From positions 1 through 8,165 of the forward strand of contig CANGZX010000028.1 in assembly GCA_947458775.1 (NCBI GenBank): DNA of 8,165 nucleotides, given 5' to 3'. Below are positions 1 to 6,899 of this stretch, piece by piece. The notes beneath the pieces are model-generated. The model was not told the DNA's origin, searched no databases, and saw only the letters and a program-made list of their open reading frames with translations. How positions within the stretch are numbered: position 1 is the first letter of the stretch; every line of letters starts with the position of its first letter. The stretch comes from Sphingobacteriaceae bacterium. GTDB taxonomy: Bacteria; Bacteroidota; Bacteroidia; Sphingobacteriales; Sphingobacteriaceae. Position numbers and translations under genes: made by a program.

Positions 1-188
1 CCTCTACCCCAGGTGAGTACATCGAAAATAAGTCCAGGTTTTACTTCTAAACTGCGTTGAAACCTAAAAGGAGCTTCTAAAGCTGCTTTTTTAGGTGCCG
101 AGTTAAGCATTTCTGAATCGCCACCGCAAGCAGCAATTAAAACGGTTCCTAGGAGTAGCAAGCTGATTGAAAAGTGATTTTTAAACAT
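1..188 (-). CDS. Putative lipoprotein, 5' part only (runs off the left edge)
   Basis: Sixty-two complete codons are visible from an ATG at 188, with no stop before the window edge. The N-terminus has Lys at position 3, a hydrophobic stretch (about residues 8-20, SLLLLGTVLIAA) and a lipobox ending IAAC, with the lipidated Cys at residue 21. This indicates signal peptidase II processing and membrane anchoring. After the Cys comes a short acidic, flexible segment (GGDSE), then a segment containing EVKPGLIFDVLTWGRG. I do not recognise the family, so no function is assigned. The gene starts 10 bp after the stop of the hexosaminidase gene on the same strand and is probably co-transcribed with it. 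A partner role in the same sugar-related process is possible but is only inference from position. The lipoprotein call is firm; everything after the signal is unknown. Confidence 0.8.
   Translation of the reverse strand, partial: MFKNHFSISLLLLGTVLIAACGGDSEMLNSAPKKAALEAPFRFQRSLEVKPGLIFDVLTWGR
63..95. repeat. Imperfect inverted repeat inside the lipoprotein gene
   Basis: CCTAAAA (63-69) pairs with TTTTAGG (89-95), and AGCTT (72-76) pairs with AAGCT (80-84) around a 3-nt CTA loop. G70 can pair with C86, with one mismatch (71/85) and a 2-nt bulge (87-88) between the arms. In the lipoprotein transcript this would be a hairpin at about codons 32-42, just after the lipobox. It may be a chance result of Lys/Ala/Leu/Pro codons, and no U-tract follows it that would suggest a terminator. 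Confidence 0.35.
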
Positions 189-198
189 CGTATTAAAT

Positions 199-2493
199 TT
201 AATGGGTATATAAACTTTGAGGTATTTCTTGGCTCAATCCGCTAGGAAGTTTCATCACTAATTTTAAGGCCGAACTTCCTCCAGATTGAAAATATTTTAC
301 TTGAATTTTATGGTAACCTTTTTGCAAGCGAATGGCACCAGTTACCGCGAAAGAAGCATGTTTATCGTCATTGTCCACCACCAATTTGTCGTCAATCCAT
401 AAGCTAGAACCATCATCGGAAGTTAAGGTAAACGAATACACTCCATCTTCTGCGGCTTGCAAGTAACCATTCATCACCAAACCAAAAGTTCGAGCCATGG
501 TTTTGTATTTTCCTAAAGCAACAGTAGGTAAAATGGCCTGTTGATTTACTTTTAGTGTATCAATCTCTTTCGTAAAATTAAAAAGCCCGGGCACAAAATA
601 AGCCTGCAAACCTGGCAATAAACCCGGATTGGTACTAGCGGCCAGCGGCAAAGTATTGTCTAAAATAGTGGTAGAAACTGTGCTCTGCTTCCCACTTGGG
701 GCAATTACCCGTGTTTTTAACACTCGTTGTCCATCAGGCAGAATCTTTACGGTAAAGGGCTTGGCGTACAGCTGGGTAGTGGCATCGGGTGTATAGCCGT
801 CGAGGGTGTAGTAAATTTTGGCACCTTTTACCGGGGCTTGAAGTGTAAACGTGAATTCATCCCCAATCAAGGTGGTATCTTTTATACCAATGGGGTTTGG
901 AACCCGATAGTTTATGGCTGTTTTATCTAGTTTAGCCAAATGCTCAGGCACAGCTTGGCCAACAAAATTTGTCCAATTTTTGTTAGCCGGATTTGTCCAA
1001 GCAATTTCTGAAAGGGCATATAATCTAGGCAATAGCATGTATTCTACTTTTGCAGGATTAGTCATGTACTCCGTCCACATATTGGCTTGTACCCCAATTA
1101 TACGGGCTTGCTGAGCCGCAGTTAGGCTTGTAGGTGTTGGATTGTAGCCATAAACCTGGTCCAATGGGGTATATCCGCCAATACTCAGGGGTTCTTGGTT
1201 GCTTTTTCCTTGCGCATGATCGAAATAAACATAATCGCCAGGGGTCATGATGGCATTGTGGTTTTGTTTGGCTGCAGCAATACCGCCATCAGTGCCTCTC
1301 CAGCTCATTACCGTAGCATTGGGGGCTAAACCTCCTTCTAAAATCTCGTCCCAACCAATAATTTGACGGCCTTTGCTGTTTAAATACTTTTCAATACGCT
1401 GTATAAAATAGCTTTGTAAGTGATGTTCGTCTTTTAATTTTAAATTTTTGATGCGTTTTTGGCAATAGGGACATACTTTCCAACGTGTTTTTGGCGATTC
1501 GTCGCCACCAATGTGTATGTAGGTACTCGGGAAAAGTGTCATAACTTCATCCAACACATTTTCTAAAAATGTAAACGTTTGGTCTTTACCTGCACAATAC
1601 ACATCGTCAAAAACTCCCCATTTTTCGGCAGCAGTAAATGGCCCAGGATTATCTCCACAAGCCAATTCCGGATAGGCAGAAAGTGCCGCTAAAGAGTGAC
1701 CCGGCATTTCAATTTCTGGAATGATGGTAATAAAACGTTGCTGAGCATAGGCTACAACCTCTTTTATTTCCTCTTGTGTATAAAATCCTCCATACGGTGT
1801 TTGATCAAAAAGTTGCGGCATACGATCGTGGTAATTGCCCACCAAGGTTTGAGCTCTATAGCCTCCAACCTGTGTAAGTTTGGGGTATTTTTTAATTTCA
1901 ATTCGCCAACCTTGATCTTCGGTTAAATGCCAATGAAAGGTATTTAATTTATAGGTGGCCAATAAATCGATATATTCTTTAATGAAGGATATGGGAAAGA
2001 AATGACGCCCCACATCTAAATGCATCCCCCGATAGCTGTAACGAGGCCAATCTTCAATATCAAGTCCTTGTAAAAGAATTCGATCTGATTTTTCTGGAAA
2101 TAACTGCACCAAGGTTTCTGCTGCATAAAATAAGCCCGCTCCTTTCCCCTTCAACTCAACTTGCTTATCGTCAATATGCAAAGTATACGATTCGGGTTTA
2201 TAGAGCGCATCGGTATTTTCTATTAAGCTGATGCAAGCACCCTCTGGTTTAAGCACCAAGTTAATTTTAAGACCATAGGTTTGCAAAATATAGCTTTGCA
2301 GCATTTTTGCGATCGGTAAATTCTCATCTGTACCGTATGCTATGCGGGTTTGCGCATCTAATACAAATTGCTGGCTAGTTTTTGTTATTTTTTGAGGTGC
2401 TGGAATAAGCACAGCACTTTGATTCACGTTCTGGGCTAATGCGGGCAACGTGAAGCAGGCAAAACAAATTGCCCAAAATTTAAATTTGGTCAT
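199..2493 (-). CDS. Secreted beta-N-acetylhexosaminidase, GH20, with C-terminal PA14 module
   Basis: The gene encodes 764 aa. It should hydrolyse terminal beta-linked GlcNAc/GalNAc from glycans by substrate-assisted catalysis. Residues 1-20 are a signal peptide ending ALA|Q, so it acts in the periplasm or outside. A GH20b domain (about 30-140) precedes the catalytic barrel (about 152-500). The barrel shows YRGMHLDVGR (154-163), HWHLTEDQGWR (187-197), the hallmark HIGGDES with the catalytic Asp331-Glu332 pair, WDE (381-383), MSWRG (396-400) and ANMWTEY (470-476). A chitobiase-type C-terminal domain (about 535-610, with IYYTLDG) follows, then a PA14 domain (about 620-755, with TSDDGSSLWID and LVVDN) that may bind sugar. 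A longer reading would begin at a TTG at 2514, but the ATG at 2493 puts the signal peptide right at the N-terminus and was chosen. It lies 43 bp after trxB and 10 bp before the lipoprotein gene. All catalytic residues are present; the exact substrate cannot be told from sequence. Confidence 0.95.
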   Translation of the reverse strand: MTKFKFWAICFACFTLPALAQNVNQSAVLIPAPQKITKTSQQFVLDAQTRIAYGTDENLPIAKMLQSYILQTYGLKINLVLKPEGACISLIENTDALYKPESYTLHIDDKQVELKGKGAGLFYAAETLVQLFPEKSDRILLQGLDIEDWPRYSYRGMHLDVGRHFFPISFIKEYIDLLATYKLNTFHWHLTEDQGWRIEIKKYPKLTQVGGYRAQTLVGNYHDRMPQLFDQTPYGGFYTQEEIKEVVAYAQQRFITIIPEIEMPGHSLAALSAYPELACGDNPGPFTAAEKWGVFDDVYCAGKDQTFTFLENVLDEVMTLFPSTYIHIGGDESPKTRWKVCPYCQKRIKNLKLKDEHHLQSYFIQRIEKYLNSKGRQIIGWDEILEGGLAPNATVMSWRGTDGGIAAAKQNHNAIMTPGDYVYFDHAQGKSNQEPLSIGGYTPLDQVYGYNPTPTSLTAAQQARIIGVQANMWTEYMTNPAKVEYMLLPRLYALSEIAWTNPANKNWTNFVGQAVPEHLAKLDKTAINYRVPNPIGIKDTTLIGDEFTFTLQAPVKGAKIYYTLDGYTPDATTQLYAKPFTVKILPDGQRVLKTRVIAPSGKQSTVSTTILDNTLPLAASTNPGLLPGLQAYFVPGLFNFTKEIDTLKVNQQAILPTVALGKYKTMARTFGLVMNGYLQAAEDGVYSFTLTSDDGSSLWIDDKLVVDNDDKHASFAVTGAIRLQKGYHKIQVKYFQSGGSSALKLVMKLPSGLSQEIPQSLYTH

Positions 2494-2511
2494 AAGGGTA
2501 GCTTTATATAC

Positions 2512-2519
2512 CAAATCTA
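2512..2519 (-). promoter_or_regulatory. Possible -7 promoter element for the hexosaminidase gene
   Basis: On the minus strand the trxB-hexosaminidase gap contains TAGATTTG, an exact match to the Bacteroidota -7 consensus TAnnTTTG, 18 bp before the chosen ATG. No TTTG-like -33 element is found about 20 bp upstream; that region is A/T runs. Transcription from here would leave a leader of only about 10 nt. It may be a secondary promoter or a chance match in AT-rich DNA. Confidence 0.3.
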
Positions 2520-2536
2520 AAAAAAAGAATGATTTT

Positions 2537-3484
2537 TTAAGCGTGTTCTTTTGCGGCTAAATACCGTTCGGCCTCTAAAGCAGCCATGCAACCGGTACCG
2601 GCAGCAGTAATGGCTTGGCGCCACATGGTATCTTGCACATCGCCACAGGCAAATACGCCTTCGATATTGGTTTGGGTGCTATCTGGTTTGGTAATGAGGT
2701 AACCGGTGGCATCCATTTCTAAAATACCTTTAAATAATTCGGTGTTGGGGTGATGTCCAATGGCCACAAAAAATCCCGTAATGGCAAATGTTTGTTCGGT
2801 TTGATCTTGATTATTTTTAACACGAACACCTGTTACATTTTGGCCATCGCCTACAATTTCTTGTGTTTCGGTATGGTAGTGCACCGTAATATTAGAGGTA
2901 TTTAATACCCTGTTTACCATGGCTTTAGAAGCTTTAAACTCTCCTTTACGTACTATCATGTGTACGTGTTTGCACAATTTGGCTAAATATGTGGCTTCTT
3001 CGCAGGCTGTATCTCCAGCACCTACAATGGCTACATCTTGGCCTTTAAAGAAGAAACCATCGCACACGGCACAGGCCGATACACCAAAGCCGTTGTATTT
3101 TTGTTCACTTTCTAAACCTAGCCATTTTGCTGAAGCACCTGTGGCAATAATTACGGTATCGGCAGTAATAGTTTTATTCTCATCAATAATCACCTGTCGT
3201 GGACTAACTGAAAAATCGACCTTGGTAGCGTAACCAAAGCGGATATCGGTACCAAACCGAGCAGCTTGTTCGCGGAAATCTTCCATCATCTGTGGCCCCA
3301 TTACTCCTTTCGGATAGCCTGGGAAATTTTCTACATCGGTAGTTTGGGTTAACTGACCTCCGGGTACAATGCCGGTATATAATAGTGGTTTTAAATCTGC
3401 TCTAGCGGCATAAATAGCAGCGGTATATCCGGCTGGGCCCGATCCGATAATGAGACAATGTACGTGTTCGATTTCAGTTGACAT
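2537..3484 (-). CDS. trxB: Thioredoxin-disulfide reductase
   Basis: This 315-aa protein is the normal length for a bacterial low-Mr thioredoxin reductase, the cytoplasmic FAD enzyme that passes NADPH electrons to thioredoxin. The FAD site GSGPAG is at residues 14-19, the redox-active CAVC at 138-141, the NADPH-domain GAGDTA at 155-160, and the C-terminal FAD motif FACGD at 278-282, followed by the usual QAITAAGTGC segment. The loop that normally reads HRRxxxR and contacts the NADPH 2'-phosphate is here VRKGEFK (residues 178-184). Positive charges are kept at its second, third and last positions. The ATG at 3484 was preferred over an upstream in-frame TTG at 3505, because that TTG lies inside the predicted promoter. 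The gene is divergent from the YaiO-family gene and is followed on the same strand, after 43 bp, by the hexosaminidase gene with no clear terminator between. It is probably a housekeeping gene with no direct role in the glycan genes around it. Confidence 0.96.
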   Translation of the reverse strand: MSTEIEHVHCLIIGSGPAGYTAAIYAARADLKPLLYTGIVPGGQLTQTTDVENFPGYPKGVMGPQMMEDFREQAARFGTDIRFGYATKVDFSVSPRQVIIDENKTITADTVIIATGASAKWLGLESEQKYNGFGVSACAVCDGFFFKGQDVAIVGAGDTACEEATYLAKLCKHVHMIVRKGEFKASKAMVNRVLNTSNITVHYHTETQEIVGDGQNVTGVRVKNNQDQTEQTFAITGFFVAIGHHPNTELFKGILEMDATGYLITKPDSTQTNIEGVFACGDVQDTMWRQAITAAGTGCMAALEAERYLAAKEHA

Positions 3485-3502
3485 ATGGAATTGAATGAGC
3501 TT

Positions 3503-3534
3503 CAAATTTAGTAGTTTAAAAAGGCATAGACAAG
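3503..3534 (-). promoter_or_regulatory. Bacteroidota-type promoter for trxB
   Basis: Reading the minus strand, CTTG (3534-3531) is followed by a 20-nt spacer and then TAAATTTG (3510-3503). This fits the Bacteroidota primary sigma consensus of TTTG at -33, a 19-21 nt spacer and TAnnTTTG at -7. The predicted transcription start is about 3496-3498, giving a short leader of roughly 12 nt before the trxB ATG at 3484. The spacer contains a small inverted repeat, AAGGC (3521-3525) and GCCTT (3534-3538), of unknown meaning. Confidence 0.6.
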
Positions 3535-3536
3535 CC

Positions 3537-3565
3537 TTGGGGAAATTAATAGCTTATAAAATTTG
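3537..3565 (+). promoter_or_regulatory. Candidate promoter for the YaiO-family gene
   Basis: TTG at 3537-3539, an 18-nt spacer and AAAATTTG at 3558-3565 resemble the Bacteroidota -33/-7 pair. One base differs from TAnnTTTG in the -7 box, and the spacer is slightly short. It would start transcription near 3572 and give a leader of about 33 nt. It lies back to back with the trxB promoter, and its -33 element is only 2 bp beyond that promoter's -33 element. It is weaker than the trxB promoter on consensus match. Confidence 0.35.
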
Positions 3566-3584
3566 GTACACTTATTGAATGAAT

Positions 3585-3608
3585 ATGCTAAACACCGATA
3601 TCATATGA
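3585..3608 (+). other. Possible 7-codon leader ORF overlapping the YaiO-family start
   Basis: An ATG at 3585 opens a short ORF coding MLNTDII that ends at TGA 3606-3608. This stop overlaps the ATG of the YaiO-family gene as ATGA (3605-3608), a layout typical of translationally coupled genes. It lies within the predicted leader of that transcript. No Shine-Dalgarno sequence precedes it, and so short an ORF can easily occur by chance. Confidence 0.2.
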
Positions 3609-4867
3609 ATACGATCAACAAGCACACAGCATCAATTTTTCTAGGTTTATGTTTCATTTTCTTTTGCGAAAGCACCCTTTTCGCACAAAATAAACCAAGT
3701 TCCGATGACTTATTTACAGAAGCTCGTAAAGAAGCCTTTGATGCTAAAAATTACAAAAAGGCTATCCGTTTAGCGCAAGAAGCTTTAGTATTAAGCCCTA
3801 ATTACACCGATATCCAGGTTTTTTTAGGTAGACTATACACTTGGACCGAAAAAACAGATAGCGCCAGATTTATATTTAAAAAAGTACTAACCGCAAATCC
3901 ATTGCACGAAGATGCGTTACAAGCCAATTTCGATCTGGAATATTGGAACAATCGCTTTCCGAGAGCATTGGAAATTGCAGAAGTGGCGGTTGGTGCTTAC
4001 CCAAATCGGGAAAATTTTACCACAGATAAAGCCAAGGCACTACGGGCCATGGGTAAAGCGCAAGAAGCATTAAACACCATTGATGACTTTCTAGGCAGTC
4101 ATCCGGCAAGTACAGATTTACAAAATTTACAAGTAAACTTAAAAAACGAACTCAGTGTTTACAGATTGGGTCTAAACTACTCGTTTACCTATTTTGATAA
4201 ACGTTTTACACAGCCTTGGCAACTAGCGGGTTTAAGTTTGGGTAAACAGTATCGTTGGGGTTCTGTAAATATGGGTATAAATTATGCCCATCGTTTTGGT
4301 TCAGATGCAACTGAATTTGAGTTAGAATCTTACCCATCTCTTGCAAAAGGGCTTTATGCCTATATTGGAGGAGCCAGCTCCATCTCAAGCTATGGCTTAT
4401 TTGCAAAATATAGAGTGGGCCTTTCTCTGTATAAAAGCTTGGGGCATGGCTTTGAATTAGAAGCCGGATTTAGACACTTACGATTTAGCGATAATACGAC
4501 TATTTATGTAGGAGGTTTAGGAAAATACCTAGGAAATAGCTTTGTTCAGTTGCGTACCTACCTTACGCCCAATAGCAATGGGGTATCTAATTCATTTACC
4601 TTGTCTAATCGATTTTACCTAAGCGATAATCGTTTTGATTATGTTGGATTTAGTGTGGGTACTGGTGTTTCGCCCGATGATAAAGCACAGGTGAATAACC
4701 TAACCAATCAACTACAAACGTTTAAATTGGGGGCTGAATATTCTAGAAATGTGCGCAAAAAAACAACGCTATCCGTATCTATAAATTGGATTAATGAAGA
4801 ATATTTGACCAGTACATTTGGAAACCAGTTTGGTGCTAATTTTAGCATTCAGCACCGTTTTAGGTAA
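3605..4867 (+). CDS. YaiO-family outer membrane beta-barrel protein with TPR-like N-terminal domain
   Basis: The gene encodes 420 aa. Residues 1-27 are a signal peptide ending LFA|Q. Residues about 33-166 are alpha-helical and TPR-like (for example AIRLAQEALVLSPN and ARFIFKKVLTANP), forming a periplasmic scaffold. From about 185 to the end the sequence changes to alternating aromatic/polar strands with YaiO-family features: SFTYFDKRF, WQLAGLSLGKQYRWGSV and NYAHRFGSDATEFELESYP. It ends in the amphipathic strand FSIQHRFR, as expected for an outer membrane barrel. TPR-plus-barrel proteins can act in export of surface polysaccharides (PgaA and the BcsC/AlgK-AlgE parts), but the biochemical role of YaiO itself is not established. 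The ATG at 3605 was chosen over a TTG at 3563, because it places the signal peptide at the N-terminus and the TTG overlaps the predicted -7 box. It is convergent with the LTA-synthase-like gene, and the two stop codons directly abut. An export or assembly role with that gene and the GT2 gene is inference. Confidence 0.88.
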   Translation: MNTINKHTASIFLGLCFIFFCESTLFAQNKPSSDDLFTEARKEAFDAKNYKKAIRLAQEALVLSPNYTDIQVFLGRLYTWTEKTDSARFIFKKVLTANPLHEDALQANFDLEYWNNRFPRALEIAEVAVGAYPNRENFTTDKAKALRAMGKAQEALNTIDDFLGSHPASTDLQNLQVNLKNELSVYRLGLNYSFTYFDKRFTQPWQLAGLSLGKQYRWGSVNMGINYAHRFGSDATEFELESYPSLAKGLYAYIGGASSISSYGLFAKYRVGLSLYKSLGHGFELEAGFRHLRFSDNTTIYVGGLGKYLGNSFVQLRTYLTPNSNGVSNSFTLSNRFYLSDNRFDYVGFSVGTGVSPDDKAQVNNLTNQLQTFKLGAEYSRNVRKKTTLSVSINWINEEYLTSTFGNQFGANFSIQHRFR

Positions 4868-6889
4868 CTAAAATTTAGTTAATTCAGATTCCGGAACGAG
4901 TTGTTTAGATTTCAAAAACAGCTCGTTTCTTTGTTTATACGCTTTTAAGCCGTCTGCAAGTTCTTTTTGTTTTGCTTTGTTGTTTATGGGTTCTATATCC
5001 ATTTTTGGGGCAATTTTAAATAGCTGTTCTCCATCTATAAAAAATAGGCCAGATATGTAGTTTCTCAATTCAGATTTTACTTGTTTTAGCGGATACTGGT
5101 GAACATTTCTAAAGGTTTTAATCGTATCCAATCCTTCGCCTAACCAAGTAGCTACTTCAGGTCTTTTTACCCCGTAATTTTTAGCCAAAAAGGCAAGCAA
5201 AGAGGGTGATATATCAAAATGAGAGGATATGGAAGCAATTCGTACAGGCTTTTTTAACATGGGTGAATAAATCATAAAGGGCACGTGGTAGCGGTCTATT
5301 TTTGTACTCAAGGGAATTTCTGGCAAACGGTGATCGCCGGTAATGATAAAAATAGTGTGGGCATACCAATCAGTTTTTTTAGCAGAAGCAAAAAAATCTG
5401 CTAGAGCCTCATCGGCATACAATATTGTGGAGTATACCTGCGCATATTGGCGGTATTCTGCTTTTTTAGCTTCGCTTATACCCAATTTTTTTAAACGCTG
5501 CTCCATGAGGTGTACATAGGCTTGTTGATTGGGCACACGATAAGGCGTATGCATACTAATGGTTTGCAAATACGCTAAAAAGGGACTTTTTTGACTGAAA
5601 ACCGTATTATCAAAGGCTCTGCGATAAAGTTCCCTATCGGGATATCCCCAACTATCTCCAGCTGATGTAGAAGCCATTTTTACGTACTTTGCAGAAAAAT
5701 GCTGCTCTCCTATTAGTTCATCAATTCCTTGATTTTTTAGAAATACATCTTGTTTATCGAACTGCAAATTGGCACCAGCCATGAAACTAGTACGATACCC
5801 TGATTTTTTAAGTACCCGCAGTATACTAAGTTGTTTAGGCATACCTTCGCCCAGTTGATTAAAACCCTGTTCTGCAAAAGGTAAAGAGCCCAAAATAGAA
5901 GGTAAAACTGCGAAAGTGCGGCCTTGTGCCGAAAGAAAATTATCCCAATACAAACTATGTGTAGCTAAGCTATCTAAAAATGGAGTGAAACTTCCTAAAT
6001 AGGCACCTTTCCCACTAAATGCACGCCCCAAACCTTCCACTTGTATAAGTACAATATTGGGTTTTTGACTAGAATTGGTAATAAAAAATGGCCCCAACAC
6101 ATCTGGGGTATTTTCGGTATGCAAAAACGGATACTTGCTATTTATATACTTAAATGAGGATTTATCGGCAGTAGTTGAGCCCTCTGATTTAGTAGCTAAA
6201 TCGTGAAGAAAATAGCTAGGAGCATGCTCTATGAAATAGCCTAATTTATTTGTGCTTAGGTTATACTCATACTCATTTTTAAACCAGGCATATTGGGGTG
6301 CGCTTGCTACATTAAAATAACATAATATAGCGCCAATACTTATACCTAGCACTCCAGGATAAAAACCCAAAAATGGGCGGAGATAAAGAGCATAAAGTAC
6401 AATCCAATAGATAGAAACCGGGAATAACACAATAAATAAGTTTACTACCGAGAAGTCGCCGGCAGCTTTGGTGGTTTGTACAATTTCTGAAAGCGTATAA
6501 CCAAATAAATCGGCACCAAGAGGTACTAATGCGGTAGAAAAATAGTGTATAAGTACTACATATACTCCTATTAACACCGATCCCATACTACCCACCAACA
6601 TATAGGTGGTTCTTTTGTATCTAAACAGCATAAATGAAAAAATGCTGGGTATGACTAAAAGGGCAACTAATTTAAGATATACTAAAACATCGGAATATAA
6701 AGCAGCGGCTAGCACTATCCACCAATTACTTGGAGCAGTTCTGGTGAGTGTTAAGGTGGCCATTTCTAGGAAACGGAGCAATACAAAGGTGAATAGTAGA
6801 GCTGCTGTTAGATTTACGTAAAAACGTACAGCTTTTTGTAGTTTATCCAAAAACGGATAATTGGATTCTGTAAAATAAGTTGTTTCCAT
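4868..6889 (-). CDS. Membrane-bound LTA-synthase-like protein (alkaline phosphatase superfamily)
   Basis: The gene encodes 673 aa. Five predicted membrane helices (about 24-42, 70-89, 96-115, 148-169, 175-194) are followed by a large periplasmic catalytic domain (about 275-600) of the LtaS/phosphoethanolamine-transferase/sulfatase fold. Metal-site candidates are Glu285 (IQVEGLGRAF) and Asp519-His520 (TGDHRLPEIP), and the likely nucleophile is Thr325 (GRTFAVLPS). MHTPY (445-449) matches a conserved substrate-side His. There is no CxPxR formylglycine signature, so despite the usual 'sulfatase' label it is more likely to transfer a phospho-alcohol group such as phosphoglycerol or phosphoethanolamine. 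The acceptor is unknown, and a lipoteichoic acid role is unlikely in this phylum. The ATG at 6889 was chosen: the TTG at 6973 would add 28 residues that simply read the end of the GT2 gene in another frame. It starts 10 bp after the GT2 stop, so the two are probably one operon and may modify the GT2 product. Its last codons also encode the opposite-strand terminator. Confidence 0.9.
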   Translation of the reverse strand: METTYFTESNYPFLDKLQKAVRFYVNLTAALLFTFVLLRFLEMATLTLTRTAPSNWWIVLAAALYSDVLVYLKLVALLVIPSIFSFMLFRYKRTTYMLVGSMGSVLIGVYVVLIHYFSTALVPLGADLFGYTLSEIVQTTKAAGDFSVVNLFIVLFPVSIYWIVLYALYLRPFLGFYPGVLGISIGAILCYFNVASAPQYAWFKNEYEYNLSTNKLGYFIEHAPSYFLHDLATKSEGSTTADKSSFKYINSKYPFLHTENTPDVLGPFFITNSSQKPNIVLIQVEGLGRAFSGKGAYLGSFTPFLDSLATHSLYWDNFLSAQGRTFAVLPSILGSLPFAEQGFNQLGEGMPKQLSILRVLKKSGYRTSFMAGANLQFDKQDVFLKNQGIDELIGEQHFSAKYVKMASTSAGDSWGYPDRELYRRAFDNTVFSQKSPFLAYLQTISMHTPYRVPNQQAYVHLMEQRLKKLGISEAKKAEYRQYAQVYSTILYADEALADFFASAKKTDWYAHTIFIITGDHRLPEIPLSTKIDRYHVPFMIYSPMLKKPVRIASISSHFDISPSLLAFLAKNYGVKRPEVATWLGEGLDTIKTFRNVHQYPLKQVKSELRNYISGLFFIDGEQLFKIAPKMDIEPINNKAKQKELADGLKAYKQRNELFLKSKQLVPESELTKF
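4893..4936 (+). terminator. Intrinsic terminator of the YaiO-family transcript, inside the opposing gene
   Basis: In plus-strand RNA, 4893-4906 pairs with 4916-4929 in a 14-bp stem with two G-U pairs around a 9-nt loop, followed directly by TTTGTTT (4930-4936). It begins 25 bp after the YaiO-family stop. The same DNA encodes the C-terminal NELFLKSKQLV segment of the convergent LTA-synthase-like protein. Read from the minus strand, the two G-U pairs become A-C mismatches and no U-tract follows, so the signal should stop only the plus-strand transcript. Confidence 0.65.
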
Positions 6890-6899
6890 AATTGTATGC

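Noticed and set aside
727..1926. Three plus-strand ORFs of 66-76 codons within the hexosaminidase gene (727-930, 914-1114, 1696-1926)
   Set aside because: They lie fully antisense to conserved GH20 coding sequence and show no recognisable protein features.
2517..2540. Terminator after trxB made from the A-run and T-run around 2519-2538
   Set aside because: Only an A/T stem around TCATTC is possible, with no GC pairs and with the T-run itself used as one arm. It is too weak to call.
2919..3233. Plus-strand ORF of 104 codons opposite trxB
   Set aside because: It is the antisense shadow of the conserved CxxC and NADPH regions of trxB, with no independent signal or domain.
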